Origin: an uncultured Lachnospiraceae bacterium
GTDB lineage: Bacteria > Bacillota > Clostridia > Lachnospirales > Lachnospiraceae
Length of the DNA stretch: 64,000 nucleotides
Assembly: GCA_900316625.1 (NCBI GenBank)
Contig: ONDO01000014.1
Location: 26,705-90,704, forward strand
Direction of reading: 5' to 3'
Part shown: piece by piece, positions 34,914 through 43,348 of the stretch
Layout of the letters: each line of letters opens with the position of its first letter
Numbering within the stretch: position 1 is the stretch's first letter
The notes under the pieces: generated by a model
Database searches by the model: none
What the model saw: the letters and a program-made list of their open reading frames with translations, nothing else
What the model was told of the DNA's origin: nothing
Made by a program: the position numbers and the translations under genes

Positions 34914-36351
34914 TAAGAGAAATATCTCCATGATGATGGATTTCTATGAACTCACCATGGCAAATGGTTATTTCCTGCAGGAAGACATGGACCGTAAGGT
35001 CGCATTCGACGTCTTCTACCGCAAGAATCCGGACGATGGTGGCTTCGCTGTCTTCGCAGGACTGGAGCAGATCGTAGAGCACATCGAAGGAATGCACTTC
35101 TCCGAAGAAGATGTAGAGTACTTAAGAGGCCTGAACTGCTTCAGCGAGAACTTCCTCTTGTACCTACGGAACTTCCACTTCACGGGAGATGTCTATGCCT
35201 TCCCGGAAGGAACCATCATGTACCCGAATGAGCCGGTTATCACTGTGGTTGCTCCCCTGGTTGAGGCGCAGATTGTTGAGACCGAGATCTTAGCCCAGGT
35301 TAACCATCAGTCCCTGATTGCGACCAAGGCAAGACGTATCGTTCGTTCTGCAGGGAATCGCCCTGTATCTGACTTTGGTGCCAGACGTGCCCACAACAAT
35401 GATGCTGCTATCTACGGCGCCCGTGCAGCCTATATCGGTGGTGTAAAGGGAACCGCAACCGTATCTGCCGGCCAGTACTTCAACATCCCGGTAGGTGGAA
35501 CCATGGCCCATTCCTGGGTGATGTTCTATAAGGACGAGCTGACTTCCTTCCGTAAGTTCGCTTCCCTCTATCCCAATAACTGTATCCTCTTAGTCGATAC
35601 CTATGATGTACTTAAGTCGGGTGTTCCCAATGCAATCACCGTTTTCAAGGAAATGAAGGCAGATGGAATCACATCGAAGAACTTCGGTATTCGTATTGAT
35701 TCCGGAGACCTCGCATATCTGACCCGTGAATCGAGAAAGCTTCTTGACGAGGCTGGATTTAGCGATGCGAAGATTGTGATCTCTAACAGTCTCGATGAAT
35801 ATACCATTCATTCCATCTTGGAGCAGGGCGGTTGTGTTGACTCCTTCGGTGTCGGTGAGCGCCTCATCACCTCGAAATCTGAACCTGTCTTCGGCGCAGT
35901 CTATAAGCTCTGTGCAGTGGAAGAGGACGGCAAGATGGATCCCCGTATTAAGATCTCCGAGACACCGGAGAAGATTACGAATCCGGGTCTTAAGGATGTC
36001 TACCGTGTCTATGATGCTTCAGGCCATGCAGTTGCAGATCTCTTAACCAATCGGGGGGAAGAAGTGGATATGTCTTCGGCATATCGTTTCGTTGATCCTG
36101 AGAAGCCCTGGAAGAATCGCACCTTCGAGAACTGCCATGTGAAGAAGCTGCAGGAGAAGATCATCGAAAATGGAAAGCTTACCCATAAGCTTCCGGAGAC
36201 CAAGGAAATCGCTTACTACGTGAAAGAACAGATTCAGAATGAGATCTGGGAAGAAGAGCAGAGATTCGAGAATCCCCATAAGCACTATCTGGATATGAGT
36301 CCCGAATACTACGAGACCAAGATGAATATGCTCTATGACAACAGAGCATAA
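34900..36351 (+). CDS. pncB: Nicotinate phosphoribosyltransferase
   Basis: Makes nicotinate mononucleotide from nicotinate and PRPP in NAD salvage. 483 residues from the ATG at 34900, with GGAAAGGGCGG upstream; the start lies inside the end of the preceding gene. Family features: MMMDFYELTMANGYF, VFYRKNPDDGGFAVFAGLEQ, SDFGARRAHNNDAA, GTMAHSWVM, RIDSGDLAYL, and FGVGERL. It is probably read from the XrtG operon transcript, though metabolically unrelated. A convergent terminator separates it from hypA. Confidence 0.95.
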   Translation: MTIYDKRNISMMMDFYELTMANGYFLQEDMDRKVAFDVFYRKNPDDGGFAVFAGLEQIVEHIEGMHFSEEDVEYLRGLNCFSENFLLYLRNFHFTGDVYAFPEGTIMYPNEPVITVVAPLVEAQIVETEILAQVNHQSLIATKARRIVRSAGNRPVSDFGARRAHNNDAAIYGARAAYIGGVKGTATVSAGQYFNIPVGGTMAHSWVMFYKDELTSFRKFASLYPNNCILLVDTYDVLKSGVPNAITVFKEMKADGITSKNFGIRIDSGDLAYLTRESRKLLDEAGFSDAKIVISNSLDEYTIHSILEQGGCVDSFGVGERLITSKSEPVFGAVYKLCAVEEDGKMDPRIKISETPEKITNPGLKDVYRVYDASGHAVADLLTNRGEEVDMSSAYRFVDPEKPWKNRTFENCHVKKLQEKIIENGKLTHKLPETKEIAYYVKEQIQNEIWEEEQRFENPHKHYLDMSPEYYETKMNMLYDNRA

Positions 36352-36413
36352 GGGAATTGCATGAATTCCTGATGATAATTATGATTAAGAAAATTACAGT
36401 ATCTGATACAAGA

Positions 36414-36447
36414 ATAGGGGAATAAGGCAGATGCCTTATTCCCCTAT
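36414..36447. terminator. Long perfect hairpin between convergent pncB and hypA
   Basis: ATAGGGGAATAAGGCA (36414-36429) pairs without mismatch with TGCCTTATTCCCCTAT (36432-36447) around GA. Its right half contains the last codons and stop of hypA. There is no long T-run on either side, but the position between convergent genes suggests a bidirectional terminator. Confidence 0.75.
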
Positions 36448-36780
36448 AATCTTATCCAGCGTGAATTCTCTGCCATGAAGAAAAGAAGACTTGATACTCC
36501 TGCACATAGGGCAGGAGTATTCGTTTTCCGGGCCTGGTTTATATTCTTCCCCACAGTCCATGCATCGGGCAGTGACCGGAAGAAAGTTGATATAGAGCTT
36601 CGAACCTTCTAAGAGGGTTCCCTTCACACATTCAGGATAGTAGTCCTCGAGAAAATGAGGAACGAGACCGGTGGTTTCGCCCACAGAGATCTCTATGGAC
36701 TCCACGGAAGTGAGTTGATTTTGCTTGCAGGCATCGAGTGCCATACCAACCATTCGGGACATATAACTTAGTTCATGCAT
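36436..36780 (-). CDS. hypA: Hydrogenase nickel incorporation protein HypA
   Basis: Nickel metallochaperone for [NiFe] hydrogenase maturation. 114 residues from the ATG that yields MHELSYMSRMV; in HypA the His2-Glu3 of this N-terminus binds nickel, so I prefer it to an upstream TTG giving eight extra residues. The zinc site CMDC ... CPMC is present (about 71-91). The ribosome site is weak at this start (GGAAAG 13 bases upstream). The gene is divergent from the hydrogenase operon and separate from the other hyp genes. Confidence 0.93.
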   Translation of the reverse strand: MHELSYMSRMVGMALDACKQNQLTSVESIEISVGETTGLVPHFLEDYYPECVKGTLLEGSKLYINFLPVTARCMDCGEEYKPGPENEYSCPMCRSIKSSFLHGREFTLDKIIGE

Positions 36781-36909
36781 TGTGTTTTTTTCAGTACTTT
36801 CCAAGCAGTATTAATGACTAGCCGACAATTTTAATAAGTAGGTTTTGCCAAATGGAAACCGCGATTAATGTGGTAACTTTTCAAATAGGTTGTTTATTCA
36901 TCATACAAA

Positions 36910-36957
36910 AGGAAACCCAAAACATAAGCAGGAAACACTGTAACCATACGGGGTTTC
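36910..36957. promoter_or_regulatory. Inverted repeat in hypA-echA divergent region
   Basis: GGAAACCC (36910-36917) pairs with GGGTTTCC (36950-36957), separated by 32 bases. The 338-base gap between hypA and echA is otherwise AT-rich, with a small palindrome TTCTAGAA near 37000. The repeat might be an operator or an RNA element; nothing identifies it. Confidence 0.25.
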
Positions 36958-37026
36958 CGAAAATATGACCTCTCTTTTCGAAGTACAATCATACTCCTAA
37001 TTCTAGAATTTTTCTAAACTTTTTCC

Positions 37027-37055
37027 TTGAAGGAATTTCATCAAAAGAGTAACAT
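37027..37055 (+). promoter_or_regulatory. Candidate promoter of echABCDEF
   Basis: TTGAAG (37027-37032), 17 bases ending AAAAGAG, TAACAT (37050-37055), 64 bases before the echA start. The OPT transporter promoter at 59382 has the same layout, including the AGAG before TAACAT. Confidence 0.5.
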
Positions 37056-37118
37056 TGATGATGGTCGTTAAAAAAATAACGAGAGAAAATGTGTTGAATT
37101 GAAAGGAGTATGGGGGAA

Positions 37119-39077
37119 ATGTTTGGGGAATCAATTGTACCGTTTCTCATCATCTTCCCGCTTGTAGTAGCTCTACTCATGCTGGTCATCCCGGTCAATG
37201 AGAAAGCAAACAAAGTGAGAAGAACAATTGCCTACACCAGCTGTAGCTTGATTATGGCAGGCGTATGCGCTCTGGTTTTTGACTGGGGCATGGGCGGCTT
37301 TAAGCCAATCAGTCTCTTTCCAAATACCCTGGTGTGTGACCATCTGACACTCTATGCAGAGGTTGCACTGGCAGTCGTTGTAACGTATCTGTCATTTAAG
37401 TACAGAAGAGCATGGGTTTCTCTTCTTTCTATCGTTCCTACAGTCGCTATTGGCTGGCTCGATCTCTTCGGACCTAAGACCAGGATCATGGACGAGACAC
37501 CGAGAATCTATATCGATCATCTGACCATTCTTATGTGTATCATTATCGGTATCATCGGATCTCTGATCATAATCTATGCGGTTGGTTATATGCATGGCTA
37601 TCATCATTACTCACATGCACATGTAAAGGACAGAAGAAATTACTTCTTCATGGTCCTCTTTCTCTTCATCGGAGCTATGTTCGGTTTCGTACTGTCTGAC
37701 AGTCTTACCTGGATCCAGCTCTTCTGGGAGACCACATCTGTATGCTCTTTCCTTCTGATCGGTTATACGAGAGAGGAGATTGCAATCAAGAATTCTTTCC
37801 GTGCACTCTGGATGAACCTCTTAGGTGGTTGCGCACTTACTATTGCAATCATCATGTACGTTTTCTCTACCGGAGATGTATCTCTGCAGCATCTCGTGCA
37901 GTATGTCCTCGCTGGCAAGGGAACAGAAGCATATGCCATGCTTTTGATTCCTGTTACACTGATCGCTTTTGCAGCACTTACCAAGTCTGCACAGCTTCCT
38001 TTCTCTACCTGGCTGCTCGGAGCAATGGTCGCACCGACCCCGAGTTCTGCACTGCTTCATAGTGCAACCATGGTTAAGGCTGGTATCTATATTCTCTTCC
38101 GTCTGGCACCTGCCATGAGCGGTAACCTGACCGGAGTCATGATCTCTATCGTCGGTGGTTCCACCTTCCTTGCAACGTCTTTCATGGCAATCGCTCAGTC
38201 GGATGGTAAGAAGGTTCTTGCAATGTCTACTCTGTCTAACCTAGGACTGATGGTAGCCTGCGCTGGTGTTGGTACACCTGAAACCCTCTGGGCTGGTGTT
38301 TTCCTCATGATCTTCCATGCAGTATCGAAGTCTCTCTTGTTCCAGGATATCGGTGCAACCGAGAACTCTCTTGGATCTCGTGATGTAGAAGCTATGCATG
38401 GTCTGCTCTACAGACTGCCGCTTCTTGCAATCTGCATGTTCATCGGTATTACCGGTATGTACCTTGCGCCTTTCGGAATGCTGATCTCTAAGTGGTCCGC
38501 ACTCTGCGCAGCAGTAGATGAAGGCAATATCCTTTTGGTACTGATGATCTGCTTTGGTTCTGCAACGACCTCTTTCTATTGGACCAAGTGGTTAGGCAAG
38601 ATTATCGCTAAGACCAATGAAGGTCCTGTAAAGGACATTACAAAACCTAATGAGAAGATCTCCATTGTCATTCATTCCATCATGATGGTAGCTCTGTGCT
38701 GCCTCTTCCCGGCACTGACACAGGTCTATGTAACGCCGCTTCTGATGGAGCTGTTCGGTGAGCCCGCCCAGGTACTTCCTACCGGCGTTCTCTACCTTCT
38801 GGTTTTCCTGATCGTATTCGTATTCGCGCTTCCTGCCATTGCATTCGCGTTCTCTAAGAACATGCGTGCTAATCAGAAGCTTGCTTATATGAGTGGTATC
38901 AATACCGGTAAGGATGAAGGATTCGTATCTTCCTTCGGTGAAGAGAAGAAACTCGTACTTGCTAACTACTACTTCAAGGATCGTTTCGGTCAGAGAAAGC
39001 TTATGCTTCCTTGTCAGATCACTATCTTTGTTCTGATTGTAGTTATGATGTGTATGATCATAGGAGGTGCTTTCTAA
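37119..39077 (+). CDS. echA: Ech-type hydrogenase, NuoL-like antiporter subunit
   Basis: Proton- (or sodium-) pumping membrane subunit of an energy-converting [NiFe] hydrogenase. 652 residues with about 16 membrane helices and the proton-translocator core (FFMVLFLFIGAMFGFVLSDSLTWIQLFWETTSVCSFLLIG; KSAQLPFSTWLLGAMVAPTPSSALLHSATMVKAGIY). The AAAGGAG at 37102-37108 is only one base from an ATG at 37110 but ten bases from the ATG at 37119, so I use the latter. First gene of the operon; echB follows after one base. Confidence 0.93.
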   Translation: MFGESIVPFLIIFPLVVALLMLVIPVNEKANKVRRTIAYTSCSLIMAGVCALVFDWGMGGFKPISLFPNTLVCDHLTLYAEVALAVVVTYLSFKYRRAWVSLLSIVPTVAIGWLDLFGPKTRIMDETPRIYIDHLTILMCIIIGIIGSLIIIYAVGYMHGYHHYSHAHVKDRRNYFFMVLFLFIGAMFGFVLSDSLTWIQLFWETTSVCSFLLIGYTREEIAIKNSFRALWMNLLGGCALTIAIIMYVFSTGDVSLQHLVQYVLAGKGTEAYAMLLIPVTLIAFAALTKSAQLPFSTWLLGAMVAPTPSSALLHSATMVKAGIYILFRLAPAMSGNLTGVMISIVGGSTFLATSFMAIAQSDGKKVLAMSTLSNLGLMVACAGVGTPETLWAGVFLMIFHAVSKSLLFQDIGATENSLGSRDVEAMHGLLYRLPLLAICMFIGITGMYLAPFGMLISKWSALCAAVDEGNILLVLMICFGSATTSFYWTKWLGKIIAKTNEGPVKDITKPNEKISIVIHSIMMVALCCLFPALTQVYVTPLLMELFGEPAQVLPTGVLYLLVFLIVFVFALPAIAFAFSKNMRANQKLAYMSGINTGKDEGFVSSFGEEKKLVLANYYFKDRFGQRKLMLPCQITIFVLIVVMMCMIIGGAF

Positions 39078-39078
39078 G

Positions 39079-39945
39079 ATGGGTACGAAAATCATTCTGG
39101 TTCTTTGCTACATCCTTCTTGCACCCTTCCTCGGTGGTATCTTAGAAGGATTTGATCGTAAGATTTCAGCACGTATGCAGGGACGTGTCGGCCCTCCCAT
39201 TCGTCAGCCTTTCTTCGATGTGATCAAGCTCTTTAAGAAGCAGTATATCGTCGTTGTTCATTCTGTACACTTCCTGCTTCTTAGCTATCTTGCATTCATG
39301 ATTCTTACCGGTGCCATGTTCTTCGCCGGTGCAGATCTGATGCTCTGCTTCTTCATTCTGTCGACCGCTGCAACCTTCCTTTATTTTGCAGCAGTCATTA
39401 CCAATTCTCCTTATTCCACCATTGGATCTCAGAGAGAACTGGTACAGATGATGGCTTACGAGCCAGCTGTTCTTCTAACTGCCGTTGGATTCTATATCTC
39501 CACCGGATCCTTCAATGTCAGAACCATCATCCAGCAGGACTACAGCCTGATCATGAAGATGCCCGGCTTCTTCATCGCCTTCGTCTTCATCATGACCATT
39601 AAGATGCGCAAGTCTCCCTTCGATACGGCAGCATCTCATCATCCTCACCAGGAACTGGTTAAGGGTATCACCACCGATATGGGCTCGAAGAACCTTGCGC
39701 TCTTCAGTATCACAGAGTGGTATGAGAACGTATTCCTTATGGGCGTTGTAGCTCTCTTTATCGTGAACAAGAACCCCTGGTCTTACCTGGCAGCAGTATT
39801 AGTTATCCTCGCTATCTACTTCTTAGAGATTCTGATCGATAACACGAGTGCACGTATGAAGTATGAGCTGATGCTGAAGATGACCTGGATCGTTACCCTG
39901 CTTACTGCAGGCGTTAACCTCCTCATCCTCATGCTGATAGCATAA
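39079..39945 (+). CDS. echB: Ech-type hydrogenase, NuoH-like membrane subunit
   Basis: 288 residues with about seven to eight membrane helices; anchors the hydrogenase module to the pump. NuoH-type landmarks: GFDRKISARMQGRVGPPIRQPFFDVIKLFKK near the N-terminus, SQRELVQMMAYEPA and KSPFDTAASHHPHQELVKG. The ribosome site AGGAGG lies in the end of echA, and ATG 39079 fits it better than an upstream GTG at 39067. Confidence 0.94.
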   Translation: MGTKIILVLCYILLAPFLGGILEGFDRKISARMQGRVGPPIRQPFFDVIKLFKKQYIVVVHSVHFLLLSYLAFMILTGAMFFAGADLMLCFFILSTAATFLYFAAVITNSPYSTIGSQRELVQMMAYEPAVLLTAVGFYISTGSFNVRTIIQQDYSLIMKMPGFFIAFVFIMTIKMRKSPFDTAASHHPHQELVKGITTDMGSKNLALFSITEWYENVFLMGVVALFIVNKNPWSYLAAVLVILAIYFLEILIDNTSARMKYELMLKMTWIVTLLTAGVNLLILMLIA

Positions 39946-39959
39946 TTTGGAGGCAGAAT

Positions 39960-40442
39960 ATGGCTAATATTAAAAGATCACCCTGGATTATCCATTACGA
40001 TGGAGCGAGCTGTAATGGTTGTGATATCGAAGTACTTGCATGTCTTACCCCGGTATACGATGCAGAGAGACTCGGTGTAGAGAACACCGGAGACCCCATG
40101 CAGGCAGATATTCTCTTGATTACCGGTGGTGTGAATGCTCAGGCAGAACCTATCATCAAGCAGATCTATGATCAGATGCCCAGACCCAAGGTTGTCGTTG
40201 CAGTTGGCGTATGCGCCTGCACCGGCGGTGTCTTCAAGGATTGCTATAACATCAAGGGTGGTGCTGATACCGTAGTTCCCGTAGACATCTATGTACCGGG
40301 TTGCGCAGCAAGACCCCAGTCCATCATCGACGGCATCATCCAGGCAAGAGACCTCTTCCAGAAGCGCTCCGAAGAGCATGACGAACTGGTGAAATCCGGC
40401 AAGACTTATGATGAGGCAGCAAAGGAGGAGCAGAATGGCTGA
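39960..40442 (+). CDS. echC: Ech-type hydrogenase small subunit (NuoB-like)
   Basis: Electron-transfer small subunit holding one 4Fe-4S cluster next to the NiFe site. 160 residues with the four cluster cysteines in ASCNGCD, VCACTGG and PGCAARP. There is no twin-arginine signal or C-terminal anchor, as expected for a cytoplasm-facing Ech enzyme. Ribosome site GGAGG. It overlaps echD by eight bases. Confidence 0.95.
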   Translation: MANIKRSPWIIHYDGASCNGCDIEVLACLTPVYDAERLGVENTGDPMQADILLITGGVNAQAEPIIKQIYDQMPRPKVVVAVGVCACTGGVFKDCYNIKGGADTVVPVDIYVPGCAARPQSIIDGIIQARDLFQKRSEEHDELVKSGKTYDEAAKEEQNG

Positions 40443-40857
40443 AGTAGTAGAACCTAAGAACGTCCAGACTGAGATTCCTCTGGAGGCGCTTCTTGTAGAA
40501 GTAATGAAGAAGAAGGAAGCCGATCTACGTTTTGATCAGGCGCATGTCGTTTACGCCAACGGTAAGTTCGAGCTGTCCTATAGCTTCTCGGACGACGATG
40601 CATATCGCTTCGAGAACCTCCGTGTCATCATCGACCTGACGGAGGAAGTTCCTTCCATCACCAGAATCTATCCTTGCGCTTTCCTCTATGAGAACGAGAT
40701 GCGTGAACTCTTCGGTGTGAAGATCGAGATGATCAGCCTCGACTACAAGGACAAGCTCTATCGAATCAACGAAGTGAACCCCATGCTTCCCGAAGCTGGT
40801 AAGAAGCTCATGGCAGAAGAGCAGGAGAAATGTAAGGCAGACGGAGGTGAGCAGTAA
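40435..40857 (+). CDS. echD: Ech-type hydrogenase, NuoC-like subunit
   Basis: 140 residues. Contains the NuoC/30-kDa pattern SYSFSDDDAYRFENLRVIIDL and the segment ITRIYPCAFLYENEMRELFGVKIE. ATG 40435 with AAAGGAGG seven bases upstream is the start; the frame is open further upstream inside echC. Its stop and the echE start share one base, so echC-D-E are translationally coupled. Confidence 0.92.
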   Translation: MAEVVEPKNVQTEIPLEALLVEVMKKKEADLRFDQAHVVYANGKFELSYSFSDDDAYRFENLRVIIDLTEEVPSITRIYPCAFLYENEMRELFGVKIEMISLDYKDKLYRINEVNPMLPEAGKKLMAEEQEKCKADGGEQ

Positions 40858-41936
40858 TGGGTAAGAGAAGTGTAGTTCCTTTCGGACCTCAGCATCCGGT
40901 TCTTCCGGAACCTATCCATCTCGATCTTGTTATCGAAGATGAGAAGATTATGGAAGCCATTCCTAATATCGGATTCATCCACAGAGGACTCGAAGGATTG
41001 ACAGAGAAGCGTGACTTTAAGCAGATGACCTATGTTATCGAACGCACCTGTGGTATCTGCTCCTTCGGACATGGCATGGGCTATGTCGAGACCATCGAGC
41101 ACATCATGGGCGTAGGAGTTCCTGACCGTGCCAAGTACTTACGTACCATCTGGCATGAGATGAGCCGTATCCATAGCCATCTCCTCTGGCTTGGTCTGAT
41201 GGCAGATGCCTTCGGATTCGAATCCCTCTTCTACCAGGCATGGAGAATCAGAGAGAAGATCCTTGACCTTCTCGAGATGACCACCGGTGGACGAGTTATC
41301 TTCTCCGTTAATAAGGTCGGCGGTGTAATCCGTGACATTAACGCGGAGCAGGAGAAGGAGATGCTTCTCGGACTCGCTAAGGTAGAGCAGGAGATCAAGG
41401 AGATCGAGCACACCTTCTTAAATGATTATTCCGTACAGAGCCGTCTTCGCGGTGTCGGAATTCTCACCAAGGAACAGGCACATGCCTTAGGTTGCTGCGG
41501 ACCCTTCGCCAGGGCATCCGGCCTCTCCTATGATATGAGAAAGCTCGGACATGAAGCTTATGGCGAACTTGATTTCGAACCCATCATCTCTAACGATGGT
41601 GACTCCTATGCAAGATGCGCTGTCCGTATCAATGAACTCTATCAGTCCATCGACCTTATCCGCCAGGCATTTGCGAAGATGCCCGCAGGTGATATTGCAG
41701 TCGATGTAAAGGGAATGCCAAACGGCGAATACTTCAACCGTGTTGAGCAGCCTCGTGGTGAAGCAGTCTACTATGTCAAGGCAGATGGAACGAAGTTCTT
41801 GAACCGCTTCCGTTTACGTACTCCGACCTTTGCTAATCTCGCAGGTCTCTGTGAGATGTTAAAGGGAGCAGAATATGCTGATGTTGGAATCCTTGCACTT
41901 ACCATTGACCCTTGCATAAGTTGCACCGAGAGATAA
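40857..41936 (+). CDS. echE: Ech-type hydrogenase large (NiFe) subunit, no C-terminal extension
   Basis: Catalytic subunit, 359 residues. Nickel-iron ligands: Cys65/Cys68 in RTCGICSFGH and Cys353/Cys356 in DPCISC. The protein ends TER directly after the last Cys. Most NiFe large subunits continue 10-25 residues past the equivalent His/Arg and are cut by a specific protease during maturation. Here there is nothing to cut, and no such protease gene is in the window. PQHPVLPEP and IGFIHRGLE are typical NuoD-like N-terminal motifs. Confidence 0.95.
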   Translation: MGKRSVVPFGPQHPVLPEPIHLDLVIEDEKIMEAIPNIGFIHRGLEGLTEKRDFKQMTYVIERTCGICSFGHGMGYVETIEHIMGVGVPDRAKYLRTIWHEMSRIHSHLLWLGLMADAFGFESLFYQAWRIREKILDLLEMTTGGRVIFSVNKVGGVIRDINAEQEKEMLLGLAKVEQEIKEIEHTFLNDYSVQSRLRGVGILTKEQAHALGCCGPFARASGLSYDMRKLGHEAYGELDFEPIISNDGDSYARCAVRINELYQSIDLIRQAFAKMPAGDIAVDVKGMPNGEYFNRVEQPRGEAVYYVKADGTKFLNRFRLRTPTFANLAGLCEMLKGAEYADVGILALTIDPCISCTER

Positions 41937-41947
41937 GGAGGAGAATC

Positions 41948-42397
41948 ATGGCAATTTTTACATTTGCATCGACAATGCTGAAGCAGCTCTTCTCCAAGCC
42001 GGTTACAACCAAGTATCCCGCGGAACCGATTCAGTATCCGGAAGGCTCCAGAGGTCATATTGATATCGACATCCAGGACTGTATCCGCTGTGGACTCTGC
42101 ATGATGTCCTGTCCGACAGGTGCCATCAAGGTCGATAAGGCGAAGAACACCTGGACCATCAACCGCTTCGACTGTATCCAGTGTGGCTACTGCACCCAGT
42201 GCTGCCCGAAGAAGTGTCTGCATATCAACCCTGGTTATCAGACGCCTGGTGATAAGAAGTACAGCATCACAGAGGAGCACATCCTGACCGAGGAAGAGAA
42301 GCAGAAGGCAGCGGAAGCAGAAGCGAAGAAGAAAGCTGCCATCGCAGCCGCCATGGCGAAGAAAGCTGCAGAGGCTGAGGCGAAGAAGAGCGAATAA
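41948..42397 (+). CDS. echF: Ech-type hydrogenase polyferredoxin subunit (NuoI-like)
   Basis: 149 residues with two 4Fe-4S motifs, CIRCGLCMMSCP and CIQCGYCTQCCP, which pass electrons from reduced ferredoxin to the small subunit. The last 45 residues form a Lys/Ala/Glu-rich helix (KAAEAEAKKKAA), longer than in classical EchF. ATG 41948 follows AAGGAGGAGAA; the frame also extends back into echE. Last gene of the operon, followed by a terminator. Confidence 0.93.
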   Translation: MAIFTFASTMLKQLFSKPVTTKYPAEPIQYPEGSRGHIDIDIQDCIRCGLCMMSCPTGAIKVDKAKNTWTINRFDCIQCGYCTQCCPKKCLHINPGYQTPGDKKYSITEEHILTEEEKQKAAEAEAKKKAAIAAAMAKKAAEAEAKKSE

Positions 42398-42420
42398 GTC
42401 GCTCATTATATGCAATAGAC

Positions 42421-42465
42421 AGGCTTTTTGTTGGAGAAGTAATACCGACGAAGAGCCTTTTTATT
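42421..42465 (+). terminator. Terminator of ech operon
   Basis: AGGCTTTTTGTTGG (42421-42434) pairs with CCGACGAAGAGCCT (42445-42458) over its full length if T-G pairs are allowed, followed by TTTTATTG. It separates the hydrogenase structural genes from the GGDEF gene. Confidence 0.8.
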
Positions 42466-42607
42466 GCTTGGATGAAGCCTTATTGAGTGTTAAAATTATA
42501 TTCAATGATTTATTACAGCTTTCTGTGCAGGAAAGTGGAAATAAGTGAAGACAGTTCTTAGTGCAGAGTGCTGCCAGGACACTGACGCAGAGGGAGGATT
42601 ACAGAGT

Positions 42608-43309
42608 ATGAGACATAACTATCTCAGAAAATTTGTCTTTTCTTTTTTGGTTTTTCTTATGGGACTCCTTGTTCTGTTTTTCATGGTGTGGGGACTTAAG
42701 ATCACGGAACCGCAGCCAGTAGGCGTCTATATAACGATGGGAGTTGTGATCGACCTTCTCCTGTCATGTCTTGTCTATGTGCTCCTTTTTCTCGAGGAAG
42801 ACAGAGTTACCTTCATGGATATGTCAATCCATGATTCCCTGACTGGCTTAGAGAATTATATCAGCTTCAATGAATGCTTAGAGCATTTCGTGAGCGGAGA
42901 CAATCCCTATGGCATCTTCTATATCGATGTGAACTGCTTCCGTAAGATCAATGAGAAGTATGGCTATCAGACAGGCAATGAAGTCCTGAAAGAAGTCGCT
43001 GCCAGAATCCGCTACGCATCCAGGTACAGAGTCTTCCGCTTAGGAGGCGACCAGTTCGCTATCCTTGTCACGGACTTCCAGAGGAAGGAAGTCTATGACG
43101 AGATCGAAGACCGCTTGATGACTATGTTCAGCGAACCCTTCCATGTGAAGGATCTTGCGCTCTCTATCAGCGTCAGCGTAGGATTTGCAATCTGCCCTTA
43201 TGATACAGAGGAACAGAATGAGCTGAGACGCCTTGCGGACCAGAGGATGTATAAGAAGAAGCTCATGATGTATGAGAAGTTAGAAGAGCAGGAAGAACAG
43301 GAAGTGTAG
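42608..43309 (+). CDS. Membrane-bound GGDEF-family protein with GGDQF signature
   Basis: 233 residues from ATG 42608 (GGAGG about ten bases upstream; an earlier GTG frame has no ribosome site). Two membrane helices (about 10-30 and 40-62) with almost no outside domain, then a full-length GGDEF domain: DSLTGLENYISF, FYIDVNCFRKINEKYGYQTGNEVL, FRLGGDQFAIL. The signature is GGDQF (146-150), with Gln replacing the catalytic Glu, so cyclase activity is doubtful. It lies between the ech and hyp genes and may share a transcript with hypF, 39 bases away. Confidence 0.85.
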   Translation: MRHNYLRKFVFSFLVFLMGLLVLFFMVWGLKITEPQPVGVYITMGVVIDLLLSCLVYVLLFLEEDRVTFMDMSIHDSLTGLENYISFNECLEHFVSGDNPYGIFYIDVNCFRKINEKYGYQTGNEVLKEVAARIRYASRYRVFRLGGDQFAILVTDFQRKEVYDEIEDRLMTMFSEPFHVKDLALSISVSVGFAICPYDTEEQNELRRLADQRMYKKKLMMYEKLEEQEEQEV

Positions 43310-43348
43310 TGGATCCTTTTGGGGGAGGATTTGTATTGGGGGGTTAGG

